Shown: positions 1 to 8,912 of the stretch, in pieces
Position numbering within the stretch: the stretch's first letter is position 1
Layout of the letters: each line of letters opens with the position of its first letter
Assembly (NCBI GenBank): GCA_964621615.1
Contig: CAZUMW010000002.1
Span: 62,001-126,000, forward strand
Direction: 5' to 3'
Origin: CAZUMW01 sp964621615
Lineage (GTDB): Bacteria > Desulfobacterota > WTBG01 > CAIYCZ01 > CAIRTM01
DNA length: 64,000 nucleotides
Position numbers and translations under genes: made by a program
The notes under the pieces: model-generated
What the model saw: the letters and a program-made list of their open reading frames with translations, nothing else
Told to the model about the DNA's origin: nothing
Databases searched by the model: none

Positions 1-1
1 G

Positions 2-694
2 AAACCGCCCTTTACGGATGTCAGGGTACGCCGTGCCCTCAACTATGCCATTGACCGCAAAACAATACTTGAGACCGTCATGCAGAGCCGCGGAACGCTT
101 GCCCGCGGCCCGCTGCCTCCCGGGCTCAGACAGGGGCCCGCCCCGCAGGGATATGCGTACGATCCCGTGGCGGCCCGGGACCTTCTTGCGCAGGCAGGGT
201 ATCCGGACGGGTTTGAGATGTCTATTTATCAGGCGGCCGATCTTGAAAATCTGTATATAAGTCAGACAATTCAGCAATACCTGAAAAAAGTCGGTATTAC
301 GGCACGCATTGTACAGCTTGAGTGGAGCGGCTTTCTCGAGGCGGTCTCGCGCGGCGAAGCACAGGCGTTCTGGCTGTCATGGTGGGCTGACTATCCGGAT
401 GCGGAAAACTTTCTGTTTCCTTTGTTCCACTCCCGCAACTGGGGGCCCGGAGGAAACAGGAGCAGGTTTAAAAATGATAAGATAGACCGGCGTATTGAGC
501 AGGCGGTCACCATTGGGGACCCGCAAAAAAGGGCGGAGGCCTATGCCGACATAGAGCGGCGTATCGTAGACCAGGCTCCCTGGGTGTTCTTCTGGCACAA
601 ATCGGTATGCAGCCTGCACCGGCCCCGTGTTCGCGGCTTTTCGCCGCAGCCGCTTGCGGTAATGGAAAAGGGCGTCGATATCGCTGTGCGGTAA
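2..694 (+). CDS. ABC transporter substrate-binding protein, peptide type (5' truncated)
   Basis: The reading frame is open from base 2 to the stop at 692-694, so only the C-terminal ~230 residues are present; the start lies upstream of the window. The first residues read K-P-P-F-T-D-V-R-V-R-R-A-L-N-Y-A-I-D-R, the hallmark segment of the SBP_bac_5 family (DppA/OppA-like periplasmic solute receptors), followed by a mid-region with 'YPDGFEM' and 'WWADYPDAENFLFPLF' and an ending 'APWVFFWHKSV', all typical of the family's second lobe. It would capture oligopeptides or nickel-type ligands in the periplasm for an ABC importer. The importer genes would lie upstream, out of view. The exact ligand cannot be told from this part. 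A 7-bp inverted repeat (709-715 with 726-732) follows the stop, without a T tract. Confidence 0.88.
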   Translation, partial: KPPFTDVRVRRALNYAIDRKTILETVMQSRGTLARGPLPPGLRQGPAPQGYAYDPVAARDLLAQAGYPDGFEMSIYQAADLENLYISQTIQQYLKKVGITARIVQLEWSGFLEAVSRGEAQAFWLSWWADYPDAENFLFPLFHSRNWGPGGNRSRFKNDKIDRRIEQAVTIGDPQKRAEAYADIERRIVDQAPWVFFWHKSVCSLHRPRVRGFSPQPLAVMEKGVDIAVR

Positions 695-825
695 GCCGGG
701 CATGCTATGGTAATGTTTGAAGAACCATTACCGCACAGGACATTCCTGCCTGCACTCTCATCTGCGAACGCCGGTCAGCCGCTGCGCAATCGACGCGTTT
801 CCACACGCGCCCTTTCCTTTCTTCC

Positions 826-900
826 TTGACATAAACGGCGATTAATGGTAATAAAAAAGTATTGTTTTTTTCATAAATTCGAGTATTTTTTAACCATTAA
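826..900 (+). promoter_or_regulatory. Candidate promoter of the hydrogenase operon with bracketing inverted repeat
   Basis: TTGACA at 826-831 is followed after 17 bp by TAATAA at 849-854, a good sigma-70-type pair, in an AT-rich stretch upstream of hoxF. An 8-bp inverted repeat, TTAATGGT (842-849) and ACCATTAA (893-900), spans the -10 element and the expected start point, so a repressor or activator site is possible. The related words GGTAATG/CATTACC occur at 709-732. This is pattern matching only. Confidence 0.5.
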
Positions 901-987
901 AATACCCCCGGCCGATCAATACCGACGCCCCGCCTTTATGACAAACAGCTTTAAGATATCATTAATCATTTATTCATGAGGGAACAC

Positions 988-2805
988 ATGGCACGAGATC
1001 TATCGACGGCAGTCAAGAATATTTGTACAGAGTGCGATCATGACCGGACCCGATTGATGGATATTGTCCGGTCTGTGCAGGAAGAGTTTTGCTGTGTTTC
1101 TGACGAGGCAATTGACATGATCGCCAGCCGGCTTTCCATCCCGCGCGTGGAAATTGAAAGCCTTGTCAGCTTCTATGCATTTTTATCCAAGGAGCCGAAA
1201 GGAAGAGTGGTTATTCGGCTGTGCGATGACATCATCGACAAAATGAGCGGCTATGATATCGTGGCAAAAACCCTGCAGGACGAGCTCGGCATCGGTATGG
1301 GAGAGACTACGCCGGACGGGGCTGTCTCTCTGGAGACAACCCCCTGCATCGGAATGTGCGATCAGGCTCCTGCAGCACTTGTCAATGACGTTGTTGTTAC
1401 CGAGCTTTCATCGGATAAGGCCCGGAACATGGTAAAGGTTCTCCGGGACGCAGGCGATCCCCGCAAGCTTATTTCCCGCTTTGGTGACGGCAACAACGCC
1501 CATGAGCTTGTTCAGTCGATGGTGGACAACAATATCCGCAAAAAAGGCGCGGTTATTTTTGCCGAGGATGCCCAGCCCGAGGCGGGCCTTAAGCGGGCTC
1601 TGGCAATGACGCCTGCAGAGGTGATAAGGGAAATAAAGACCGCACGCCTTCGGGGGCGCGGGGGCGCGGGATTCCCGACAGGCATGAAGTGGGAGTTTAC
1701 CCGTAACGCCGATGGCGATACAAAATATATTATATGCAATGCCGACGAGGGAGAGCCCGGCACATTCAAAGACCGGGTGCTGTTGACCGAGTGCGCTGAC
1801 CGCCTCTTTGAGGGCATGACAATTGCCGGGTATGCAATCGGGGCTGAAAGCGGCATTTTGTATCTGCGCGGAGAGTATGCGTATTTGTATAATTTCCTGA
1901 ACAGCGTTCTTGAGGCGCGGCGGCAGGCAGGACTGCTGGGCGGCTCCGTGCTCGGCAAGAAGGAGTTCACGTTTGACATACGCATCCAGATGGGTGCGGG
2001 CGCCTATGTTTGCGGAGAGGAGACAGCCCTGATCAGCTCCTGCGAAGGCCTGCGGGGCGATCCTAAAAACCGCCCGCCGTTTCCCGCCCAGAAAGGATAT
2101 CGGGGGTGCCCGACCTGTGTCAACAATGTTGAGACACTGTGCTGTGTGGGGCGCATACTGGAGAAAGGGGCTGCCTGGTTTGATGAAACGGGATCCAGGG
2201 GCAGCACCGGAACCAAGCTGCTGAGCATTTCAGGCGACTGCCAGAGCCCCGGTGTGTATGAGCTGCCGTTCGGCGTTACCGTTACGGACATGCTCAAGCA
2301 GGCCGGCGCTTCGGACGCAGCGGCCGTGCAGATTGGCGGGCCGTCCGGCCAGATGATCTGCAGGGATGCCTTTGCGCGCACCATTTGTTACGACGATCTT
2401 GCGACCGGCGGATCGGTTATGGTGTTCGGGCCGCAACGCAACATCCTTGAGGTGGTTGATTACTTTATGGACTTTTTTGTTGAAGAGAGCTGCGGCTACT
2501 GCACGCCCTGCAGAGTGGGAAATGTTATTTTAAAGCAGCTGCTTGAGCGCGTGATGGCCGGCAAGGCCGAGCCGTCGGATCTTGACCGTATGCAGGAGCT
2601 TGCCGAAACCGTCAAAGCCACGAGCCGCTGCGGGTTGGGGCAGACCTCACCCAACCCCATACTGACAACGCTTGCCAATTTCCGGTCAACCTATGAGTCT
2701 CTTGTGCGCGAGGGGAAAGACGGGCTGCAGGCATCTTTTGATATTCAGGCGGTGCTCCAGGATGCGCAGAATATTACCGGCCGTAAATCGGAATACTTTT
2801 CATAA
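988..2805 (+). CDS. hoxF: NAD-reducing hydrogenase diaphorase subunit HoxF
   Basis: FMN- and FeS-containing diaphorase subunit of a cytosolic bidirectional [NiFe] hydrogenase (group 3d), coupling H2 oxidation to NAD+ reduction. The N-terminal ~160 residues are NuoE-like, with the 2Fe-2S ligand pattern C-x4-C ... C-I-G-M-C; the rest is NuoF-like, with the glycine-rich 'GRGGAGFPTGMKW' nucleotide/FMN segment, 'CNADEGEPGTFKDR', 'GAGAYVCGEETAL' and the 4Fe-4S set 'ESCGYCTPCRVG' plus a later Cys. About 605 residues matches HoxF with a built-in NuoE domain, so no separate hoxE is needed. ATG at 988 is preferred over the in-frame ATG at 976 because GAGGG (978-982) sits at proper spacing for 988 and nothing does for 976. 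It is first gene of hoxFUYHW. Confidence 0.95.
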   Translation: MARDLSTAVKNICTECDHDRTRLMDIVRSVQEEFCCVSDEAIDMIASRLSIPRVEIESLVSFYAFLSKEPKGRVVIRLCDDIIDKMSGYDIVAKTLQDELGIGMGETTPDGAVSLETTPCIGMCDQAPAALVNDVVVTELSSDKARNMVKVLRDAGDPRKLISRFGDGNNAHELVQSMVDNNIRKKGAVIFAEDAQPEAGLKRALAMTPAEVIREIKTARLRGRGGAGFPTGMKWEFTRNADGDTKYIICNADEGEPGTFKDRVLLTECADRLFEGMTIAGYAIGAESGILYLRGEYAYLYNFLNSVLEARRQAGLLGGSVLGKKEFTFDIRIQMGAGAYVCGEETALISSCEGLRGDPKNRPPFPAQKGYRGCPTCVNNVETLCCVGRILEKGAAWFDETGSRGSTGTKLLSISGDCQSPGVYELPFGVTVTDMLKQAGASDAAAVQIGGPSGQMICRDAFARTICYDDLATGGSVMVFGPQRNILEVVDYFMDFFVEESCGYCTPCRVGNVILKQLLERVMAGKAEPSDLDRMQELAETVKATSRCGLGQTSPNPILTTLANFRSTYESLVREGKDGLQASFDIQAVLQDAQNITGRKSEYFS

Positions 2806-2822
2806 CAGAAAAAGGATATATC

Positions 2823-3536
2823 ATGAGCGATACACTGACCTTTACCATTGACGGCGTAGAAGTAAGCGCCCGCAAAGGGCAGACCATTATGGACGCAGCC
2901 GATGATGCGGGAATATATATTCCCCGCCTGTGCGCCTGCAACGACCTGTCGCCGCACGGCAGCTGCAGGGTTTGTACCGTGTTTGTCAACGGCCGGCCTC
3001 AGGCGGCATGCACGCAGCCGGCGGCTGAAGGCATGATCGTTGAAAATGATACGGAAAAGCTGACAAAGATACGAAAGCAGATTCTTGAGCTTTTGTTTGT
3101 CGAAGGCAATCATTTCTGCATGTTCTGTGAAAAAAGCGGCAGCTGTGAGCTTCAGGCGCTGGCATACCGCTATGGGATAACCGCGCCGACGCTGCCGTAT
3201 CAGTTTCCCTCCCGAGAGGTCGATGCCTCCCACCCGGATATTTTTATCGACCGCAACCGCTGCATTCTGTGCGGCAGGTGCGTCCGTGCGTCCCGGGACC
3301 TTGACGGCAAAAACGTGTTTGAATTTATCGGGCGCGGCCCCGACAAACGGGTTGCCGTGAACGCCTCCGCACGGCTCGCCGATACCAATATCGACATAGC
3401 CGACAAGGCTGTCGATATGTGTCCGGTGGGAGCGATTCTGCGGAAGCGCCAGGGCTATACAACGCCGGTCGGCCAGCGGCGGTTTGATCACACGCCGATA
3501 GGGTCTGATATTGAACGCAAAGCCACAACCAAATAA
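2823..3536 (+). CDS. hoxU: NAD-reducing hydrogenase diaphorase small subunit HoxU
   Basis: Electron-transfer subunit linking HoxF to the hydrogenase module, homologous to the N-terminal part of NuoG. Three FeS regions are visible: a 2Fe-2S ferredoxin fold (C-x-C-N ... 'GSCRVCTV' ... 'AACTQP', residues ~35-65), the His-Cys cluster motif 'NHFCMFCEKSGSCELQ' (~100-115), and a C-terminal ferredoxin region with 'CILCGRCVRASRD' and 'AVDMCPVGAI'. Length 237 residues is as expected for HoxU. It begins 17 bp after the hoxF stop behind AAAGGA and is clearly in the same operon. The protein should be cytoplasmic; there is no signal peptide. Confidence 0.95.
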   Translation: MSDTLTFTIDGVEVSARKGQTIMDAADDAGIYIPRLCACNDLSPHGSCRVCTVFVNGRPQAACTQPAAEGMIVENDTEKLTKIRKQILELLFVEGNHFCMFCEKSGSCELQALAYRYGITAPTLPYQFPSREVDASHPDIFIDRNRCILCGRCVRASRDLDGKNVFEFIGRGPDKRVAVNASARLADTNIDIADKAVDMCPVGAILRKRQGYTTPVGQRRFDHTPIGSDIERKATTK

Positions 3537-3557
3537 GCATACGCAAGGAGCCTGTTA

Positions 3558-4103
3558 ATGGAAAAGCCAAAAATTGCAACTACATCGCTGGCAGGCTGTT
3601 TCGGCTGTCACATGTCCCTGCTTGATATCGACGACCGGATATTGAATTTAATCGAGCTTGTCGACTTCGATAAGTCGCCAATTGACGATATAAAGGAATT
3701 TACCGGCCGGTGCCTGGTCGGGCTTGTTGAGGGCGGCTGCTCAAACGATGAAAACGTGCGGGTTCTGCAGGCGTTTAGAAAGCACTGTGATATCCTTATT
3801 TCTGTGGGCGACTGTGCCACCATGGGCGGCCTCCCGGCTATGAGAAACACCATTCCCCTGAAGGAGTGCCTTGAGGAGGCATTCATAAACGGTCCCACGG
3901 TATATAACCCCGGCAAGGTTATTCCCTGCGACCGGGAAATACCGCTTTTGCTCGACAAGGTATACCCCTGCCACGAAGTGGTAAAGATCGATTACCACCT
4001 GCCCGGCTGCCCGCCGCCGGCGGATACCCTCTGGGAAACGCTTGTCGCTCTTTTGAACAACAAGCCGATTGATTTGCCCTATGAGCTGATCAAATATGAT
4101 TGA
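3558..4103 (+). CDS. hoxY: NAD-reducing hydrogenase small subunit HoxY
   Basis: Small subunit of the NiFe hydrogenase module carrying the single proximal 4Fe-4S cluster. Ligand cysteines are visible in 'LAGCFGCHMS', 'VEGGCSNDEN', 'SVGDCATMGG' and 'LPGCPPPAD', the order found in the short (about 180-residue) HoxY family. No Tat signal is present, which fits the soluble cytosolic enzyme rather than membrane-bound uptake hydrogenases. AAGGAG precedes the ATG. It lies 21 bp after hoxU and 27 bp before hoxH; HoxY and HoxH form the heterodimer that splits H2. Confidence 0.95.
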   Translation: MEKPKIATTSLAGCFGCHMSLLDIDDRILNLIELVDFDKSPIDDIKEFTGRCLVGLVEGGCSNDENVRVLQAFRKHCDILISVGDCATMGGLPAMRNTIPLKECLEEAFINGPTVYNPGKVIPCDREIPLLLDKVYPCHEVVKIDYHLPGCPPPADTLWETLVALLNNKPIDLPYELIKYD

Positions 4104-4130
4104 TCTTTATTTTTATGAGGAGACGATATT

Positions 4131-5576
4131 ATGGCAACTGCTTCCGACGGTTTGAAGCGGGTCATCATTGAACCGGTTACCCGTATAGAGGGGCACGGCA
4201 AGGTGTCTCTGCTGCTCGATGATAACAATCAGGTCAAACAGGCCAGGATGCATATTGTGGAATTCCGGGGCTTTGAGCGCTTTGTGCAGGGCCGCCCCTT
4301 CTGGGAAGCGCCGGTTCTTGTGCAGCGGCTGTGCGGCATTTGCCCGGTCAGCCACCACCTGGCCGGCGCAAAAGCAATGGACCAGATTGTCGGCGCTGAC
4401 ACCCTGACGCCCACAGCGGAAAAGATGCGCCGCCTTATGCACTACGGTCAGTTTTTTCAGTCGCACGCGCTGCATTTCTTTCATCTTGTTTCCCCGGATC
4501 TGCTGTTCGGGTTTGACGCAGACCCGGCCGTGCGCAACGTGATCGGGGTTGCCAAGAAGTATCCGGACCTTGCGGTTCAGGGTGTGATGATGCGCAAGTT
4601 CGGACAGGAAATCATCAAGGCGACCGCAGGAAAAAAGATTCACGGCACCGGAGCGATTCCCGGGGGCATTAACAAAAACCTGTCTATTGAAGAGAGGGAT
4701 TTCTTTCTGAAAGACATCGAACAGATGCTTGAGTGGTCGCGCGGCGCCTTGAAAGTCGCCAAAGATTATACCGTCGAGCATCTTGAGGAGCTCAAGGATT
4801 TCGGCTCGTTTGACTCAAGCCACATGAGCCTCGTTCGCGATGACGGTGCCATGGATATTTACCACGGCAGGCTTCGGGTAATCGGTGCTGAGGGTGATAC
4901 TATCATCGATGATATCGATTACAACAATTATCTTGACTATGTCGCTGAAGAGGTCCGGGACTGGTCCTACATGAAGTTTCCCTTTATCAAATCCCTCGGC
5001 CCGGAAAAAGGGTGGTACCGCGTGGGCCCGCTGTCGCGAGTGAACGCCTGCGATTTTATCGACACTCCTGAAGCGGAAGCCGCCCGCAAAGAATTCATGG
5101 CGGTGACCGACGGCAAGCCCAATAACATAACCATGGCCTACCACTGGGCCCGTATGATCGAAACCCTGCACGCTGCTGAAAAAATGCGCGATCTGCTGCA
5201 CGATCCTGATCTGCAGGGCGACGATCTGGTGGTTACCGGACAGCGGCGTGAGGAGGGCGTCGGCCTTCTGGAGGCGCCGCGCGGAACGCTGTTTCACCAT
5301 TACCGGGTAAACGAGAACGATCAGGTGACGATGGCAAATCTTATCGTTGCAACGACAAACAACAACGAGCCCATGAATCAGGCGGTTAAGAAAATAGCCG
5401 AAGATTATATTTCCGGAAAAGAAATTACCGAAGGCCTGCTCAACAGAATCGAAGTGGGCATCCGCGCATACGATCCCTGCCTCTCGTGCGCGACTCACGC
5501 CATGGGCCAGATGCCACTTTCGGTAGAACTGTTTGATCACAACGGGTGCCTGCTTGACAGAAAAGTCAAAAGCTGA
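4131..5576 (+). CDS. hoxH: NAD-reducing hydrogenase large (catalytic) subunit HoxH
   Basis: Catalytic subunit holding the NiFe(CN)2CO site. The Ni ligands are visible as C68-G-I-C71 in 'QRLCGICPVSHH' and C450-x2-C453 in 'DPCLSCATH'; 'RIEGHGKV' near the N-terminus is the other family signature. After H456 there is a 25-residue tail, A457-S481, which by analogy with other HoxH proteins is removed by the dedicated protease once nickel is inserted. Length 481 is normal. A strong GAGGAGA site precedes the ATG. The 3' end overlaps the start of the protease gene hoxW, coupling maturation to synthesis. General hyp maturation genes are not in this window. Confidence 0.96.
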   Translation: MATASDGLKRVIIEPVTRIEGHGKVSLLLDDNNQVKQARMHIVEFRGFERFVQGRPFWEAPVLVQRLCGICPVSHHLAGAKAMDQIVGADTLTPTAEKMRRLMHYGQFFQSHALHFFHLVSPDLLFGFDADPAVRNVIGVAKKYPDLAVQGVMMRKFGQEIIKATAGKKIHGTGAIPGGINKNLSIEERDFFLKDIEQMLEWSRGALKVAKDYTVEHLEELKDFGSFDSSHMSLVRDDGAMDIYHGRLRVIGAEGDTIIDDIDYNNYLDYVAEEVRDWSYMKFPFIKSLGPEKGWYRVGPLSRVNACDFIDTPEAEAARKEFMAVTDGKPNNITMAYHWARMIETLHAAEKMRDLLHDPDLQGDDLVVTGQRREEGVGLLEAPRGTLFHHYRVNENDQVTMANLIVATTNNNEPMNQAVKKIAEDYISGKEITEGLLNRIEVGIRAYDPCLSCATHAMGQMPLSVELFDHNGCLLDRKVKS

Positions 5577-6054
5577 AAGCCCCCGCACGCGGGTGCTGCT
5601 GATCGGCTACGGCAACCCCGCACGTGAGGATGACGGGCTCGGCCCGGCAGCTGTCGAAGCGATGCGGGAATATTCGGATGCGGATGTAACGATAGATGCC
5701 GATTATCAGCTGACGGTGGAGGACTCCGAAGCTGTTTCTCAGCATGATGTTGTGATATTTGTGGATGCTGCGATAGATGGCAGCGGGCCGTTTTATTTTA
5801 AACGGGTTCAGCCGTTGCGCCAGGAAAGCTTCAGCTCGCACAGCGTCAGCCCGGAGGCAGTTCTCGGGCTGGCCCAAGACCTGTTTCAGGCCGGTGCTGC
5901 AGCATATAAGCTCGGCATACGCGGGTACTCTTTTGAGATGTTCTGTGAGCGCATTACCGACGGGGCCTGCGCCAATATGCAGGAGGCGGTGCGGTTTCTC
6001 GAGCGCCTTATCCGTACCAGGGACTTTTCTCAAGCGGCGTGTCCGCCGGAATGA
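5533..6054 (+). CDS. hoxW: Hydrogenase maturation endopeptidase HoxW
   Basis: Nickel-dependent C-terminal processing protease for HoxH. The start of the fold, 'VLLIGYGNPAREDDGLGPAAVEAM', has the G-N-x4-D-D-G signature and the first acidic metal ligand of the HycI/HyaD/HoxW family; 'VVIFVDAAIDG' carries the second. Length of about 170 residues fits. No ATG lies before the conserved region: the open frame allows TTG at 5533 or TTG at 5554, or GTG at 5590, all inside or next to the 3' end of hoxH, so the start is uncertain and translation probably depends on coupling to hoxH. The next gene follows 27 bp later. Confidence 0.88.
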   Translation: MITTGACLTEKSKAESPRTRVLLIGYGNPAREDDGLGPAAVEAMREYSDADVTIDADYQLTVEDSEAVSQHDVVIFVDAAIDGSGPFYFKRVQPLRQESFSSHSVSPEAVLGLAQDLFQAGAAAYKLGIRGYSFEMFCERITDGACANMQEAVRFLERLIRTRDFSQAACPPE

Positions 6055-6081
6055 AACCACTAAGACAAGAGGTGCAGTCAC

Positions 6082-6456
6082 ATGAAAGACGGAAAACATG
6101 TTATTTTGTGTATCGATGATGACCAGGATGTGCTTGATTCGCTGCGCGTCGTTCTTGAAGGCAATGATTATGTGATGGTGGAGGCACGCAGTGCGGAAGA
6201 GGGGCTCAAGGTATACAAACAAAACAGCCCGGACTTTATTCTGGTTGACCTCATGATGGAGGAGGTCGACGCAGGGCGCAGCCTGGTTAAGGAATTGCGC
6301 CTTCTTGACAATAAAGCGCCGGTATATATGCTTTCATCTGTGGGTGATTCGCTGTCCTCAAACGTTGACTATTCCGAGCTGGGCCTGAACGGGGTGTTTC
6401 AGAAGCCTATAGACTTTACCACGCTGCTGTCCACGCTTAAGGCCAAGCTTGGCTGA
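6082..6456 (+). CDS. Receiver-only response regulator
   Basis: A single CheY-like receiver domain of 124 residues with no output domain. The acidic pocket 'CIDDDQD', the phospho-acceptor Asp in 'FILVDLMMEE', the switch Ser in 'MLSSV' and the Lys in 'FQKPID' are all in place, so it should be phosphorylatable. A good AGAGGTG site precedes the ATG. It lies 27 bp behind hoxW on the same strand and is probably the last gene of the hydrogenase operon. No kinase is adjacent; whether it controls hydrogenase expression or another process such as motility is unknown. Confidence 0.85.
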   Translation: MKDGKHVILCIDDDQDVLDSLRVVLEGNDYVMVEARSAEEGLKVYKQNSPDFILVDLMMEEVDAGRSLVKELRLLDNKAPVYMLSSVGDSLSSNVDYSELGLNGVFQKPIDFTTLLSTLKAKLG

Positions 6457-6496
6457 ACCGGCAGCAGGGCCGCTGAAGCCGCATGTCTCTGTTGTT

Positions 6497-6862
6497 TCAT
6501 AGCTCGGCAATGCCGTACAGGCACAGCGCCAGGTTCAGGGACCAGATAACAGCGATAGCGATTATCAGCCGGTGAAAAAGCCGGGTCCGGCCGCTCAAGC
6601 GCACAAACAGGGCGCTTAAAAAGATTACCCAGGTTGACACTCCCAGAAAAATTCCGCAGACGATTGAAGCGCTGAAGTCAATGCCGATGACAAGTGATTT
6701 AAAGCCGGTATGCGGAAGCACGGTTGCAAAAAAGTCAATAATCACTCCGGCGGTCATCAGCCAGAGGGCTGTACGCATATATCGTCCGGACATATGCAGT
6801 ATCGTGCCGGCAATGAAAAGGCCAAGTGCAAAAAAATAAACACCATTCTGGAGCAGAAACAT
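6497..6862 (-). CDS. Small four-helix membrane protein, unknown function
   Basis: 121 residues with about four hydrophobic segments (roughly 7-25, 32-50, 58-85 and 97-117) separated by short basic loops such as 'GRYMR' and 'LSGRTRLFHR'. A GGAAGGAAAG site precedes the ATG, supporting a real gene. It lies alone on the minus strand, convergent with the hydrogenase operon. I do not recognise the family; general layout resembles small DUF-type inner-membrane proteins. No catalytic motif is evident. Confidence 0.6.
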   Translation of the reverse strand: MFLLQNGVYFFALGLFIAGTILHMSGRYMRTALWLMTAGVIIDFFATVLPHTGFKSLVIGIDFSASIVCGIFLGVSTWVIFLSALFVRLSGRTRLFHRLIIAIAVIWSLNLALCLYGIAEL

Positions 6863-7172
6863 TAAAGCTGCTTTCCTTCCGGGTGGTTTCAGCTGTTTAT
6901 GTTATAGCCGGTGTCAGTAGTGCCCAAAATAATGTACGAAGCCGGTTCGGGCGGGGCTCTGCAAAGCCCCCGCAACAAATTCAATTTTTAGAATTTTTAC
7001 ACAGTTTTGTTATTTTTTACCTTATGATCTGAGGGCCAGTGTACGATGTCATATATATGAAGGCAACCGTTTTTTATTATTTACTTTTCGTTGTGTTCAG
7101 GTAAAATATTCCCCTCATTTAACCGGAAAGTATAAAAAAACTACCAGACAATATAATGTACAGGTGATTTCC
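6863..7172. other. Intergenic region upstream of the mltD-like gene
   Basis: About 310 bp between divergent genes. It contains the dispersed repeat at 6926-6984 and an AT-rich 3' half. TTTACT followed after 16 bp by TAAAAT just before 7110 is a weak promoter candidate for the downstream lytic transglycosylase. I see no RNA gene. Confidence 0.4.
6926..6984 (+). repeat. Dispersed hairpin repeat, copy 1
   Basis: A ~59-bp unit with core CGAAGCCGGTTCGGGCGGGG and a central GC hairpin (GCGGGGCTCT / AAAGCCCCCGC). It matches, by eye at about 50 of 60 positions, the reverse complement of 49985-50045. It sits in the upstream region of the lytic transglycosylase gene. The two copies lie 43 kb apart in opposite orientation, so this is a family of interspersed repeats rather than a local duplication. 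Confidence 0.7.
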
Positions 7173-8912
7173 ATGCGGCCGATTGTGAAACTTACAGCAT
7201 GTTTTTTAGTGCTTCTGACAATTTTTCTGTCAGGGTGTGCTTACACTATATCGAGTACAAGCAAAGAACCCACCCCGAAAACCGCCTCACCTGAACCGCC
7301 GGCACCTGTCCCTGAGGCGGCTGTTTCGCAGGCGCGTTTTGAGGCGATTCCATCGCAGCCAGACGGTGATGCTCCGCAGCAAAGCCAGCGGCTCATTGAT
7401 TCCGCACTTGAATTTTATCAGGCGTCCAATGACTTCTGGGAGCAGGGTGAGCTTGAAAACGCCATAGAGGCGCTCGATAAGGCATACTCCCTGATTCTTG
7501 ATGTGTCAGCAGAGGATGAGCAGACCATCCTTCAGCAAAAGGAGGATCTGCGGGTTACCATCGCCAAGCGCATTATGGAAGTATACGCCTCCCGGGCAAA
7601 AGTCGCCAACGGCCACCAGCATGCCATCCCGCTGATTATGAATGAGCATGTCCAGAAGGCGCTGAAATCGTTTCAGAACAGGGAGCGCTCTTTTTTTATA
7701 GAATCCTATGTCCGGTCAGGGCGTTACCGACCCTATATTGTACAGCAGCTTAAGGCTGAAGGCATGCCCGAGGAGCTTTCATGGCTGCCGCTTATTGAAA
7801 GCGGATACAAGCTGCGCGCCTATTCGCGCGCGCGCGCGCTGGGCATGTGGCAGTTTATCGCTTCCACCGGATATAAGTTCGGGCTTGAGCGCACCGCCTG
7901 GATCGATGAGCGTATGGATCCCGAGAAATCAACCGCTGCCGCCATTGCCTACCTTAAGGAGCTTCACGGTATTTTCGGCGACTGGACAACAGCGCTTGCC
8001 GCCTATAATTGCGGCGAGGGCAATGTGCTCAAAGTTATCAGGCGTCAGAAAATAAGCTACCTTGATAATTTCTGGGATCTGTACAAAAAGCTGCCCTATG
8101 AAACCGCGTCCTATGTGCCGCGGTTCCTTGCGGTGCTGCATATTGTGAAAGATCCGGAAGCGTACGGGTTTGACCTTCCGGAACCTGCCTCCCCGGTTGA
8201 AACCGAGATGGTTGAGATAAACAAGCACGTTCACCTGAGAGCAGTAGCCAAAAACATTAACATTCCCTATGACGAGCTTCGGGATTTAAATCCGGAGCTG
8301 AGAAAAAATATAACCCCCAAGGAAGTCTACCGCATCCGGGTGCCGGCGGGCACGTCGCCGGTGCTTATGGCAAAAATAGACGACATGCCGGTGTATGTGC
8401 CGCCGTATGTTGTGCACCGGGTCAGAAAGGGCGAGTCGCTTTCCCTGATCGCCGAGCGCTACAGGACCTCAGTGCGAAACATCATGGCCGCAAACGGCCT
8501 TCGCAGCCGCCATTTCATCCGTGCCGGCTGGAAGCTGAAGATCCCCACAAGCAGCATCATTCCATACAGAAGCTCCTACACCAGAACCTCTGCCGGATTG
8601 ATTAAATATGTTGTCAACCGCGGCGACTCGCTCTGGGAGATCGCCCGGCGGTTTAACACGACCATCAGCGCTATTAAAGCGGCAAACCACCTGCGGTCCT
8701 CCCGCCTCAGGATCGGTCAGGTGCTGCTCATACCAAAACAGACCCACCATATCTATTCCTCGACAAAAGCCTACACCGTGAAGCAGGGCGATTCACCCTA
8801 TCTTATCGCCCGGCGCTACAACATGAATCTCGGCGATTTTCTGCGGCTCAACAACCTGTCGACCGACTGCAGAATTTTTCCGGGACAGAACCTGCTGGTG
8901 AAGGCGAATTAG
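7173..8912 (+). CDS. mltD: MltD-like membrane-bound lytic murein transglycosylase with LysM repeats (lipoprotein)
   Basis: Cleaves peptidoglycan glycan strands with 1,6-anhydro product formation, at the outer membrane. The N-terminus is a lipoprotein signal with lipobox L-S-G-C22. Residues ~165-330 form an SLT domain with catalytic E209 in 'LPLIESGYK', followed by 'GMWQFIASTGYKFGL' and 'ALAAYNCGEGNV'. Three LysM peptidoglycan-binding repeats follow, starting near 'VHRVRKGESLSLIAERY', 'YVVNRGDSLWEIARRF' and 'YTVKQGDSPYLIARRY'. About 579 residues. The in-frame GTG at 7164 is possible, but AGGTGA (7162-7167) is spaced for ATG 7173, which also gives a clean signal peptide. It is monocistronic. 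Confidence 0.92.
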   Translation: MRPIVKLTACFLVLLTIFLSGCAYTISSTSKEPTPKTASPEPPAPVPEAAVSQARFEAIPSQPDGDAPQQSQRLIDSALEFYQASNDFWEQGELENAIEALDKAYSLILDVSAEDEQTILQQKEDLRVTIAKRIMEVYASRAKVANGHQHAIPLIMNEHVQKALKSFQNRERSFFIESYVRSGRYRPYIVQQLKAEGMPEELSWLPLIESGYKLRAYSRARALGMWQFIASTGYKFGLERTAWIDERMDPEKSTAAAIAYLKELHGIFGDWTTALAAYNCGEGNVLKVIRRQKISYLDNFWDLYKKLPYETASYVPRFLAVLHIVKDPEAYGFDLPEPASPVETEMVEINKHVHLRAVAKNINIPYDELRDLNPELRKNITPKEVYRIRVPAGTSPVLMAKIDDMPVYVPPYVVHRVRKGESLSLIAERYRTSVRNIMAANGLRSRHFIRAGWKLKIPTSSIIPYRSSYTRTSAGLIKYVVNRGDSLWEIARRFNTTISAIKAANHLRSSRLRIGQVLLIPKQTHHIYSSTKAYTVKQGDSPYLIARRYNMNLGDFLRLNNLSTDCRIFPGQNLLVKAN

